From Macrostomum hystrix (lineage: Eukaryota > Platyhelminthes > Macrostomidae), in contig CATNEN010000008.1 of the NCBI GenBank assembly GCA_950097015.1, forward strand, positions 2,480,001 to 2,544,000: DNA of 64,000 bases. Reading direction: 5' to 3'. The notes beneath the pieces are model-generated. The model was not told where the DNA came from, did no database searches, and worked only from the letters and a program-made list of their open reading frames with translations. The position numbers and the translations under genes are program-made. The stretch's first letter is position 1. Each line of letters starts with the position of its first letter. Positions 45,598-60,200 of the stretch are shown in pieces.

Positions 45598-48500
45598 TCA
45601 GTTTGGATGGCTGGACGCGGACAGGTAGGTGTGGGCGCCTCGCTGCTGAGCTACGCCGCTAGGCAGGTAGCCAGCTCCGCGACCAGCTCCGCCAGCGATT
45701 GGATAATTGGGAACAGCTGCGAACTGCTGCTGCTGCTGCTGAGGAGCAAAGTACTGCGGCTGTCTAGCTCGATTATTGCGCTGCTGCTGCGTCTGCTGGG
45801 GTTGCGGCTGCAGCTGCTGCTGAGGATATCCGACAGGTTGAGGCGTAGCGGTCTGATGCGGCTGAGCAGGTGGTGGCATAGGCACAACCATTGGCTGCAG
45901 GGCGTAGGGCGAATGCGTATAATACTGCACAGCCGGAGCGGGGGCGTAAAAAGCGGCCTGCTGCTGCTGCAGTGCCTGCTGCTGCTGATGATAGTCGGTG
46001 GGCGTGTACCAAGCGGCGGGCGGAGCGTGGGGCATAGCCATTATTGGCGCAGCAGCTGCAGCTGCGGCAGCGTATTGAGCAGCCATGGCGGCCGCAGCTG
46101 CTGCCGCATTGGGATTGTGGACAGCCACCTGCTGCTGCTGCTGATGAGACTGTTGCTGGTGCTGCGGAGGCGGTGGGGCCGGCAGCGGTTGTGGCGCCTG
46201 AGCAGACACGTACTGTTGATGCTGATGCTGGTTATGCTGATGATGATGGAACGATGGCAGTGGCGGGTGCTGCATATGCGCCATCTGGGTGTGCTGGAAC
46301 CTGGCAATGCGTCTCTCGTCGCGCTTCTGCCTGGCCCGATCGGACAGTGGCCTGGCCATGCTGACGGACAACTGGCTGCCGGCCAGCTCCAGGCCGTTCA
46401 TCGATTCCGCAGCCTTCAATGCGTCCTCGCGTTTGCTAAAGTGCACGAAAGCGTAATCGCCGGGCACTAGGCGAATACGGTATGGCTTAGCAACGCGCTG
46501 TTGGAAGGCTTCGCTCAGTTGATCCTCGGTGAGGCTGGGAGAAACGCCGCGTATGTAGACGGCGCGCACCTGTTTAGAATTTAATTTATTAAATTTAACG
46601 AGTCCTACTACTGCTAGTAGAATAATAATATGAGAGAACAGCAGTTCAGGAGAAAACAAACTAAATCAGCCCACCGATTCCATGGCAACGGAGTCCGGCT
46701 CCTCTATGGGATCAGCCCAGTCGACCCAGACGTCCTGTTCGGTTGGCCAAACTCTCGGCTGGCGTTGCAGCCTACGGCGAGCGGCACTGGCGGCGCTGTG
46801 CTTGCTGAATTCGACGAAGCAGAAGCCGCGGTTACGCCGCTTCGAGTCTGTATTTTGCGGCTGGCCGTAGGTGAAGCCCGGCGCCGTGACGATAACGTCC
46901 ACAACGCCATCCAGATGGTTTTGAAAGTCGGTTAAAAGCTGCTCTCGAGTCTTTGTCTTAGGCACGTTGCCAACGAATAGGCGGAGGTTAGGCGTGGTGA
47001 TGTTCACCTGGCAGGGCATCGTTGGGTAGTCACGAATTTAACGAATTGAATGGGTGAATAGTAGAGTGATGGATTGGGTGAATGGTAGAGTGATGGACTG
47101 GGTGAATTGTAAAGTGATGGGCTGGGTGAATGGTAGAGTGATGGACTGGGTGAATTGTAGAGTGATGGGCTGGGTGAATGGTAGAGTGATGGACTGGGTG
47201 AATTGTAGAGTGATGGACTGGGTGAATGGTAGAGTGATGGAATGGGTGAATGGTAGTGTGATGGGCTGGTTGAATTATAGAGTGATGGACTGGGTGAATG
47301 GTAGAGTGATGGAATGGGTGAATGGTAGAGTGATGGACTGGGTGAATTGTAGAGTGATGGACTGGGTGAATGGTAGAGTGATGGAATGGGTGAATGGTAG
47401 TGTGATGGGCTGGTTGAATTATAGAGTGATGGACTGGGTGAATGGTAGAGTGATGGAATGGGTGAATGGTAGAGTGATGGACTGGGTGAATTGTAGAGTG
47501 ATGGACTGGGTGAATGGTAGAGTGATGGAATGGGTGAATGGTAGAGTGATGGAATGGGTGAATGGTAGTGATGGGCTGGGTGAATTGTAGAGTGATGGAC
47601 TGGGTGAATGGTAGAGTGATGGATTGGGTGAATCGTAGAGTGATGGACTGGGTGAATTGTAGAGTGATGGACTGGGTGAATGGTAGAGTGATGGGCTGGG
47701 TGAATGGTAGAGTGATGGACTGGGTGAATGGTAGAGTGATGGACTGGGTGAATGGTAGAGTGATGGGCTGGATAAGGGTGAAGTGAGGGGCTAGGTGAAG
47801 TATGGGGTACTGGATGCTCCAAATCTGAGGATCTGGGAGGATGAGGTTGCTGCCAACCTGCAGGTGCCTATTAGTAGCAGCCTCATAGCCATTGAATTTC
47901 TCGACGGCCGCCTCGGCGCTGGCCTTGTCAACGTAGCAGACGAAGCCGAAGCCGCGACTGCAGCCGGTGCCGGGGTCGACCATGACGCGAACGTCGCGAA
48001 TCTCGCCAACATCGGAGAACAATTCGTACAGCGAGTCTTCGTACATGTCGCGCGGCAGGTGCCCGACAAAGACTTCTCGGCCGGTGGGATCCGAAGCAGC
48101 CTGCGGTGCATACCAGTTTTAATTAAAGCCTCAATATGCCAGTCAGGATGCCAGGCTAATGCTGATGAATCTCACCTGTTCTCCATTAGCAGCCGGTCCT
48201 ATTCTGCGCTGCCCAACGGTGATAAAAGACTCTAAGCCGGTGCGCTCTAGCAGGGCCTTCAATGCACTATTACACCGGTGTCCCGCGTTGCCAACGCCAT
48301 TGGCGGTCGGCTTAGCGGCGTCGCCATCGCCGGCAACGTTCACAGTTGGGGCCACGGCATGATTTTCAACCTTGGTTTTCTCGGGAAGTTCCGCTTTCAA
48401 AGACTCGCCACAATTTTCAGCAACAGCAGCAGCCGTGTCGCGGACATTATCTGTGTCATTCTTTTTCACCAAAGCCTGTTCGCCATTGTTGCCATTGTGG

Positions 48501-48667
48501 TGCTGTTCGACAGACAATTTAGACGCGTCCAACGTGGCCGCCGCCATAGCGGATGTCGCAGCCTCCACATCGGCCTTGCCAGCTGCGGCAACGTCAGAGG
48601 GCGGCTGCGGTGGTGCCGGCTGCACCTTCTTGTTAGCTTTAGAGTTTGCTGCCGACTTCTTCGACAT
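45598..48667 (-). CDS. SYNCRIP: SYNCRIP/hnRNP-Q/A1CF-type RNA-binding protein with three RRMs (four exons)
   Basis: Exons are 48667-48176, 48100-47858, 47007-46675 and 46569-45598. All introns are GT..AG and phase 0, giving 679 residues. The low-complexity N-terminus ends in ALKALLERTG...GQRR, the block that precedes RRM1 throughout this family. RRM1 (about 173-245) has EVFVGHLPRDMYEDSLYELF and RGFGFVCY. RRM2 (254-345) has LRLFVGNVPKTKTREQ, NRGFCFVEF and VDWADPIEEPD. RRM3 (358-430) has VYIRGVSP and DYAFVHF. The C-terminal third is Gln-, Ala-, Pro- and Tyr-rich without RGG repeats. It probably binds mRNA and affects splicing, stability or translation. Paralogue assignment (SYNCRIP/HNRNPR versus A1CF/RBM47) is uncertain; the missing RGG box leans to the latter and the N-terminal block to the former. 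Intron 2 is largely a minisatellite. Confidence 0.88.
47046..47790. repeat. 24-bp minisatellite in RRM-gene intron 2
   Basis: About 31 units of gtagagtgatggactgggtg plus aatg. Variants are tggaatg, tgggctg and gaattg. It fills almost all of the 850-bp intron between the RRM1 and RRM2 exons. Because the period is a multiple of three, exon 2 reads through into it in frame; the donor after HLQ removes it. Confidence 0.95.
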
Positions 48668-51600
48668 TGAGCCGAGGGCAGGCTAACAGCTGCACTGGCA
48701 ATGATGATGATAAAGCATTAATAAAAACATAAAATGCTTGCGTGAATTTTTTGTGCTTGTATTTAAATTACAGGTAGTTATATAAATATTTATATAACTA
48801 TTCCTCATAGGTATATAGGCAAGTTTAGATCACATTATACAATGGGATGAGTTTTTTAGACAGGACTACTCTAAGAAAGCAACAAAAATAAAAATGTTAC
48901 TGCTATATTTTCATAGCTAAAATTATATTTGTGTTTTGTAAAAATCTGACTGAATTTATACCTGCACAAGCATAGTAAGTTGTTGTAATTTTAGGGACAT
49001 GAGAGTTAGTAAGTACTGATTTACAGTAACATCAAAATGAAAAGAAATGAAACATAACAAATGAAAAATGGTTTCAATGGCAAGAGAACAATACTTAAAA
49101 TGGGTCAAGAGACTAGCAATTTGAGCATTTTCAAATTCAACATTTGCATTTTAATTTAGTGTAGCAAAAAAATAAAGCACAATAGTTACAAATTTTAATC
49201 ACTTAGACATTTCCTGTTAGGAAAAATAGATCAAAAGCCTTTATTATCTACATCAAATTAGACTGTTAAAGATTAGTTCTATTTAAATTAACTTTTTATA
49301 TATTTTGGGACGAAATGCTAAATAAATGCGTAAGACTGCTTTAAACTATTATTCTTCAGATCTGATTCGACTGTGACATAGGAAAAATTCTTACAAGTAA
49401 GTTGAGGTAATTAGGCTATTGCTGACTATAAACATTATTACATTGGCTTTGCTGCCCTTGCAACCACATTTTCACTGAAATGATATTCTTCTATCTGTAT
49501 TTCTAGTTATTTTTCTAAAAATAGTTCAATAAGTAGTTTAAAAATAAGCATTTTACATGTACTAACAACTAAATTATTTGTTATAGTTTCACCACAACTC
49601 GAAACATAAAATATGTTTATATGATTGTGACATAAAATATATACAGCCTAAAAGCTAAATTTGTTTGGGGGAACCTTAAATGGGAGAAGCATTTAAGCAT
49701 TTAAGCATACTGGGCAAATACTATTAAAGATCTTCATGATGCTGTGACAAAATTATAATGAACTATTTGTTTTTACACAAAAGTTATATTAAAGCTATAT
49801 GCTTTATTTTTTGTTAAAGCTGCTAGTACAAGTATATGTTAAAGTGACAATTTTATGCCCTACTAGCCTAAGCTAATTTAAATTTGCTTGGAAGTTTTCC
49901 TGACTAAATCCTGCAAATAAGTCCTCCTGATTACTAAATACTGATACTACTGGTCAGCAAATCATTTTCTTGACAATAGCCTATGGTGAAGCACCATAAA
50001 CTGAACAAATGAGTTGGAATGAAAATTGTTTGCTCAAAACACCCTAGGCTATATTGTTAGGCTATATTAAGCAGAATTTTTATATAAACTAGAGATCATT
50101 ATTAAAAATGACATAGATTTCACTAACAAATACAGCAGGGACAAATAAAATTCACAATCAAAGTTAAGAGAAAGTTGCAATTGTTGCTGAGAATCATAGG
50201 CCCTAGGTGTACAGATATATATACTTTGCTAAAAACTGTAATAGGTGTACAAAAAAGGTTTTGAATATCACCTAACAGTCTGCAAAGCACAGTAGAGGAA
50301 TAAATATCCTCTTATCAAAAATATTATTTATTGTCTTTCTTGATTCCTTAGCTGAAAATATTGGATGCTTAGTTGATAAAATGCAAAGTTTAGGCATTCT
50401 TTTTTAATTGTTTGTTAATAATTAAACTTTAACAGTTTTTTTGAAAATTTACATTTCTATGCCTAATTGATGCAAAAAAGGGAAATAATTTGAAACAAGT
50501 AGAAACAATCAGAAACAATGATATGATGAGTGTCCAATGTAATGTCCAAATTCTGTAGTTGTGTATCAAAATTCAGCAAGGGTAATATTAAGGGAGTTTG
50601 GATCCACAATAAATGACAATGCTGCTAGGCAGCCTCGTGTCGTGGTCTGAAGAAAATTAGGGCCTAGTAGTGTGTTAGCAGAACACAGAAGATGTGCTAA
50701 TACTTCCCCTACCACTAACCAGCTCATCTCTTTAGGCCATAGGCACTCCTAAGCATGTCAACTATTTTGTTTTCATCTGCCCACAGTTGAACATTTGCCA
50801 CAGACAAGTTCCCTAGAACCCCAGAAGCAGCCCCAGTTTGTTAAGTGCAAAAAAGCAACCTTAATGGTCAAAATTCAAAGTCATTGCATTGATTCAAAAT
50901 GAAACTTTTCTGAAAAAAACTGTTTAATGAACAATTTGTTTGGATTTGGATTTGGATTTGGATCTGTTTGGATTTCAGATAGGCCCCCACTGTAATCCAG
51001 AGAAGTGACTAGTTTGGGCTTAGGTTCCACTAAAAAAATTGCTTAAATCTCAAGAAACCTAGGCTAATTATAAAGAAAAAAGAAAGCAAAGGCTAAAATC
51101 GAGCCTATACCTATAGTTTTAGAATTTTTTGCTAACAAAGGAAAAGGAATAAATTGGAATAATAATGAAAAGTTTTTGTGTGTGCGAGTAGAGCCTTGGT
51201 ATGTTCACAAAAAATCATAAAATTTAAATTAATTCTGATTTAATTACATAGACCCAAGCCCAAGGCCTATGGAGTTAATTAGAACTGTATGCGTGTACCG
51301 TGTGCAGTGCATAGTAGCGACATATTAGCATTAAGTCACTAGTGAAATGTCTTATGTCAGTTTTTATCCTATTTTATAATCGAAAATACATCCAGAAATT
51401 TGATATCACACTGTACATGACATTATCAATAGGTCCTAAGAATAAGTAGTTCAACGATAGACGATTAAAAGACTACGGCAATGCCGGGGCAATATATAAG
51501 TGCAGCCAATACAATAAAAGAAATCGAAAATGCGTCTCATGTAGCAAAACCGGCTGACGTAAAAAGCTTCACGAGCAGTTTAAGAAATAAGATTCATTCT

Positions 51601-51936
51601 ATCCCCGGTCCCACCCTATCCCATATAATTCGTCAATATGCTCGAATTTCCAAAAAATTGTGCGATTTTCGAAATTTAGACACTTATTTTAGACGATTTG
51701 TATAGGTACATTTCTGCCGAAAGTTTAAACTTTTCCCAGTTCTCTGAAAACGATGTTTTAGCGCAATTTACTAACGTAAATTAGTGGGGCTTGAACTATG
51801 CGAAGCACATTGTTTGCTAGGTTTTGATCGTGTATCAAATAATTTTAGTCATATGTGTTAGATTTTAGTCTAGAAACCTTTTTCACTTTTGTATCTTTAT
51901 TTAGCAACATTCATCTACGTTTATTATATTATTACA
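48668..51936. other. AT-rich intergenic region between two divergent genes
   Basis: About 3.27 kb between the start codons of the RRM gene (minus) and the RNF113 gene (plus). It must contain both promoters, but no clear TATA box or motif cluster is visible. A 74-codon ATG frame at 51481-51705 (MPGQYISAANTIKEIENA...) matches nothing I recognise. It could be an upstream or non-coding exon, or chance. Confidence 0.5.
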
Positions 51937-54783
<2,847 letters not shown>

Positions 54784-54814
54784 TTTGATGAGGTTTCGTT
54801 GCTGATATTTGGAT

Positions 54815-55258
54815 GGCAGTGGGTCAGGTCTGATGAACAGGGGAGGCTGTGGGTTGAGTCTGATGAACAGGGGAGGCTGTGGGTCAGGTCTGATGAACAT
54901 GGGAGGCTGTGGGTCAGGTCTGATGAACAGTGGAGGCTGTCGGTCAGGTCTGATGAACAGTGGAGGCAGTGGGTCAGGTCTGATGAACAGTGGAGGCAGT
55001 GGGTCAGGTCTGATGAACAGTGGAGGCAGTGGGTCAGGTCTGATGAACAGTGGAGGCTGTCGGTCAGGTCTGATGAACAGTGGAGGCAGTGGGTCAGGTC
55101 TGATAAACATGGGAGGCTGTGGGTCAGGTCTGATGAACAGGGGAGGCTGTGGGTCAGGTCTGATGAACAGGGGAGGCAGTGGGTCAGGTGTGATGAACAG
55201 GGGAGGCAGTGGGTCAGGTCTGATGAACAGGGGATGCAGTGGGTCAGGTCTGATAAAC
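54815..55258. repeat. 30-bp minisatellite in RNF113 3' flank
   Basis: About 15 units of gtgggtcaggtctgatgaac followed by agtggaggca. It starts about 35 bp after the stop codon and before AATAAA at 55372-55377, so it is probably transcribed in the 3' untranslated region. Confidence 0.95.
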
Positions 55259-55371
55259 GTAGTATGCATTAGCGTACTGAATGAGAAAGTTACATTTTTT
55301 TATTTACCGTCTACGTTTTTATGTAATTTGCCAGCCGAATTTTGTAAGAATTAGGCATTTTCAAATTTGTA

Positions 55372-55377
55372 AATAAA
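55372..55377 (+). terminator. Candidate poly(A) signal of RNF113
   Basis: AATAAA within ttgtaaataaacaagc, about 590 bp past the stop codon and just beyond the 3' minisatellite. A second AATAAA lies at 55891. Confidence 0.4.
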
Positions 55378-55904
55378 CAAGCTTTCTGCTCTACTTATTA
55401 GTATGGTATAAAAAATGAAACTTTTTCAACGGAGTACTGTTGTATTAGGTCGGTTACTGTTTGTTTATCAATATTTTTTGCACAACCATAAATATAAAAC
55501 TCGTAAAAATCTGTGTGTTTATCGATCTACAAATATTCTGTACATCGGTTTTATAATAATAATCTATGAATTTACACGAGGCAAGTGTGTACAGTTATGC
55601 TGTAAAAGTAACATGCATGAGCATAGTGGGCTTCTTTTCATGCTATGAGGCTTACAATGCGAGGTATGCAAAACGATGTCATCTCATTATTAGAATTTCG
55701 CTTCGGCCTTCAGTTTGATTTATGTTCCTGCATGATCTCACATTAAATTGGGTATTTCAACCAGGGCGGCTAATTTTCCCTTGGCTGAAAGACAAATTCT
55801 AGACGCTTTCACTTTGCTTAAAACCAAATCAAGACCATTTCAGTAAAGTAAAATTTCAACAATGCTAATATACAGTGGTATACATGTTTGAATAAAGAAA
55901 GAGA
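55378..55904. other. No gene seen
   Basis: About 530 bp of AT-rich intergenic DNA between RNF113 and the 46/47-bp satellite. A 77-codon frame at 55415-55648 has no supporting feature. Confidence 0.4.
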
Positions 55905-57235
55905 AAGCTGCTACAAACCCCCGAAACAGCTCTTGTGTCACACATCATAGACCGCTGCTACAAGCCCCCGAAACAGCTCTTGTGTCACACATCATAGACC
56001 GCTACTTTAAGCCCCAAAACAGCTCTTGTGTCACACATCATAGACCGCTGCTACAAGCCCCCGAAACAGCTCTTGTGTCACACATCATAGACCGCTGCTA
56101 CAAGCCCCGAAACAGCTCTTGTGTCACACATCATAGACCGCTGCTACAAGCCCCCGAAACAGCTCTTGTGTCACACATCATAGACCGCTACTTTAAGCCC
56201 CAAAACAGCTCTTATGTCCATCAAAGACTGCTACTTTAAGCCCCAAAACAGCTCTTGTGTCACACATCATAGACCGCTGCTACAAGCCCCCGAAACAGCT
56301 CTTGTGTCACACATCATAGACCGCTGCTACAAGCCCCGAAACAGCTCTTGTGTCACACATCATAGACCGCTGCTACAAGCCCCCGAAACAGCTCTTGTGT
56401 CACACATCATAGACCGCTACTTTAAGCCCCAAAACAGCTCTTATGTCCATCAAAGACTGCTACTTTAAGCCCCAAAACAGCTCTTGTGTCACACATCATA
56501 GACCGCTGCTACAAGCCCCCGAAACAGCTCTTGTGTCACACATCATAGACCGCTGCTACAAGCCCCGAAACAGCTCTTGTGTCACACATCATAGACCGCT
56601 GCTACAAGCCCCCGAAACAGCTCTTGTGTCACACATCATAGACCGCTACTTTAAGCCCCAAAACAGCTCTTATGTCCATCAAAGACTGCTACTTTAAGCC
56701 CCAAAACAGCTCTTGTGTCACACTTCATAGACCGCTACTTTAAGCCCCAAAACAGCTCTTATGTCCATCAAAGACTGCTACTTTAAGCCCCAAAACAGCT
56801 CTTGTGTCACACTTCATAGACCGCTACTTTAAGCCCCAAAACAGCTCTTATGTCCATCAAAGACTGCTACTTTAAGCCCCAAAACAGCTCTTGTGTCACA
56901 CATCATAGACCGCTGCTACAAGCCCCAAAACAGCTCTTGTGTCACACATCATAGACCGCTACTTTAAGCCCCAAAACAGCTCTTGTGTCACACATCATAG
57001 ACCGCTGCTACAAGCCCCCGAAACAGCTCTTGTGTCACACATCATAGACCGCTACTTTAAGCCCCAAAACAGCTCTTGTGTCACACATCATAGACCGCTA
57101 CTTTAAGCCCCAAAACAGCTCTTGTGTCACACATAATAGACCGCTGCTACAAGCCCCCGAAACAGCTCTTGTGTCACACATCATAGACCGCTACTTTAAG
57201 CCCCAAAACAGCTCCTGTGTCACACATCAAAGACG
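55905..57235. repeat. 46/47-bp satellite with 229-bp higher-order unit
   Basis: Units run cagctcttgtgtcacacatc, atagaccgct, then either gctacaagcccccgaaa or actttaagccccaaaa. A short 43-bp variant has cttatgtccatcaaagactg. Five units in fixed order make a 229-bp block repeated at least three times (for example starting 56214, 56443). The last unit overlaps the final five codons and stop of the minus-strand receptor gene. Confidence 0.95.
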
Positions 57236-60200
57236 CCCTGATCAAGTCTGTTGCTACTAATATGTTGGCAGTCTGAGCTCGGCAGTAGCAGTATTTCTTT
57301 CATCAGCCGCTGAGCCACAGGTTTGACTGCTCCGTTCAATTTGATCAACCTGCTGCTACCTTCGTCAAAGATCGGCAGAAAGTCTGCGTCCTGGCGTTGA
57401 TTCTGGGCTACCTTGGCCGGGCCTTCCAGGTGCAGCCGCCAGGTACGATGATGTTCGGTGGTCAGTACGGTCAGGAGTTCGTTTCTGACTAGTTCAGAGC
57501 TGCACTGAGCCAGGCGGAAGTCGCAGAAGCTGGCGTCACGACTCAGCAGCAGCAGCAGCTGACTGTGGCGGGACATGCCAGGCGTCAGCTGGGCGAGGCC
57601 GCCCTGCAGCAGTCGGCAGCTGCGGGTGGCCAGCAGGTGGCGCTGCAGCAGCGCGGCCGACTTGTGGCTCAGCAGATCTTTTGTAGCGGCGATGAGAAGC
57701 AGCTGGGGCGCCGTCGACGAAGCCGGGAATGGCTGGTGGCGGAACCTCCAGAGAAGCCATAGGATTATCAAAGAGAGCGATAGCCCGCTTAGCAATGGCA
57801 GCGAGAGTAAAACAGTGGGCAGCCGGACTGAAGCCAAAGACAGCTCTGCATTCAAGGTCTCTGGTTGCCTGTTGAGCATGTCTGCTGGACAGGACATTGT
57901 GTTTTGGAAGTGTGCTACGCTGAGCAGGTCAACGGTCCTAATGTGCTCCGCACTATCCGTTTGATTATGAGCGATCCATTCGATCATTCGCTTTCCGCAG
58001 CTTCTCTCCGGTGGCCTGTTGTTCTGCGAATTGTTCATTATTTTAATTAAGCACATTTTCCATTGTACGAGTAATTTCCTAATTCCGTCACTCTTGATTC
58101 TAAACATTATAAACTGCGTCACTCGGTAGCCTAGGACCAATTCTGGATTCCGTCAAATGTCATTTTTCAAACACTTAATTTGCAAAACTTTTCGAAATTT
58201 TCCTAATTTTTCTTTTTATCTACTTGAAGTAGGCCATACTCAGCAAAATCTCTAATAGTTGCAAGTTGAAAAACAAGTAACTTAAAAACGACCCCGGCTT
58301 ACCCGAGTCCATTCCACTTTAATGTCAATCATTGGAACATTCGGCACTTGTATTCGGACTGTCTTGTTCAACCTCCAGCCGGATGACTTCTGATGTGTTT
58401 CAAATGCAGTTTAAATTAGCAGTAAAACTCATGTTAAAAATGAATTTTTGTCATAATTGTGCTGCTCATTTTAGTCCTAGGTTTCTTTCCTAGTAACTAA
58501 TACGTTAAGTCAGATAATATATTATCTAACTTTACACAATCCTTGTGATTACTATCAGTGGGCAAAATCTAAAAGGTGTTGGAAAATCGCCAAGTCCGTT
58601 TTTTTCCGACTTACGTCCGGAAAATCTATGCTGACTTGAATTTTCGGCTCTCTATTCAAGAAGTTGAGCACAACATTGCTCAAATGTTGGTCTTTCAGCG
58701 CAGCAGTGATTTCGCATTGGCTGTTCCGTTTGGCCAGGCAGCCAGCGTCTCTGAAATCGAACTGCAAGAAGTTGTTTTTCCTGCTAGGCAACCAGCCAGC
58801 GTTGTCCCTGCACTGCCACAGGGGTGCCAGCAGTCTGAGCTGGGCTCTATGCAGGCAATCCGTGTCTTCCCCTCTACGCAGGTATTTTGCAAGCTTCGGT
58901 CTCAACTTGGCCGCATAGACAGTGTGCCCGAAGCCCTGATCAACCGGTCGCTTCGATCCTTTCCGGCTTTGTTGAGCCGAGTTTCGTAACTTTATTTCCA
59001 ACCACTTTCCTGTCACGGACTTAGTTGGACAAACAAAGAATTTGATGCAATTGGCTCTGATGTCTTCATTGTCCATGTAGGAATAGTTTCCGTAGATGAA
59101 GCCTAACTTGTCATTGGCAGCCACATCGCCAAGATCCAGGCTGACCGTCATCGACTTGGAGTCCAGCTTGGTTGCTTCTATTGGGTGTTTAGTCGGGTCT
59201 GAGTTCACCCATTGGTAGCTGCACAGATGGGAACCTGAGAATTTAAACAAGGTTTAGTTAGCCAAGGTATAATTTCGAAATGGTGATGATGCTTTGCTAT
59301 GTGAGAGAGGATTATTATCTAAATTGGAGAAATTGTCCCAACCTGGATTAGTTAATTAGCCTAATGGGCTTTAGTACCCCAGGACTAAAGCACTCTATCC
59401 AGAGAGTTTCACCTGCACCTGCATATTCCGATTCCATGTCCACACAGTTGTGGGTTCTGCAGTGCGCACCGAAGCCTTTGACTTGCCTGGACGAGAGGCT
59501 CTGCATGGATTAAATGAGTCAATTAAGAACAGCGAAAATAATAGTTTTTTTAGAAAATCCTGTTTCACTCAAAGCTTTAGAAAAGTATACAAATTATCAA
59601 TTTCTTGAAATTTAAATGCTTAGAAAAAAATTGGGGACTTTTTGAAAGTTTTTTCATGCAATACAAGGCACAGTGAGAGTGTACGTACACTGCCTGACAA
59701 TGAGAAAGTCAGGGCAGATGTACACACCTGTGTGTGAGCATGTGCCTGCGTACAGTATCTGTGTGCGTGTGTTCTCAGGAGTCAGCGGAATGGGCAGAAT
59801 TGCCATCTCGGCTTAGCAAAGTTTCGAAGAGAATTGTTCGGATGTTTACGCAATGCAGCTTCCGCTATTGTGAAGTTTCTGGTATTCGAATTTGCGGACA
59901 CAAAGCATCGGTTATAGATCTATAGAAGCAGCGCTGACAGTATCTAAGCTACTGCAGGAGATCAAATCTATCATTGTCTTAATTATCATTATGTAAACAA
60001 TGCAAATTAATTGCAAACCCGATTCACAACAAGTTTAATTATGTTGATTCGTTCCTAAGTTGTCTTCGTTTGGCTTTCAATCGTGTATAAACAGCCAGAA
60101 CCAGTGGCGTTCTGACAGATTTGTGCAAAGGAAGCCAGACAGCAATTCAATGAAGGAAGAATATGGTCTTCTGCTATCTTGCTCTCATATCTATTCTTTT

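Noticed and set aside
47004..47857. Read-through of the RRM1 exon into the HHSTIHPV repeat frame
   Set aside because: The donor after HLQ at 47857 joins in phase to the RRM2 exon (VNITTPNLRLF), as the family alignment needs.
51481..51705. Small gene of 74 codons upstream of RNF113
   Set aside because: ATG frame of chance length in AT-rich DNA with no recognisable domain; may be non-coding. Not listed as a gene.
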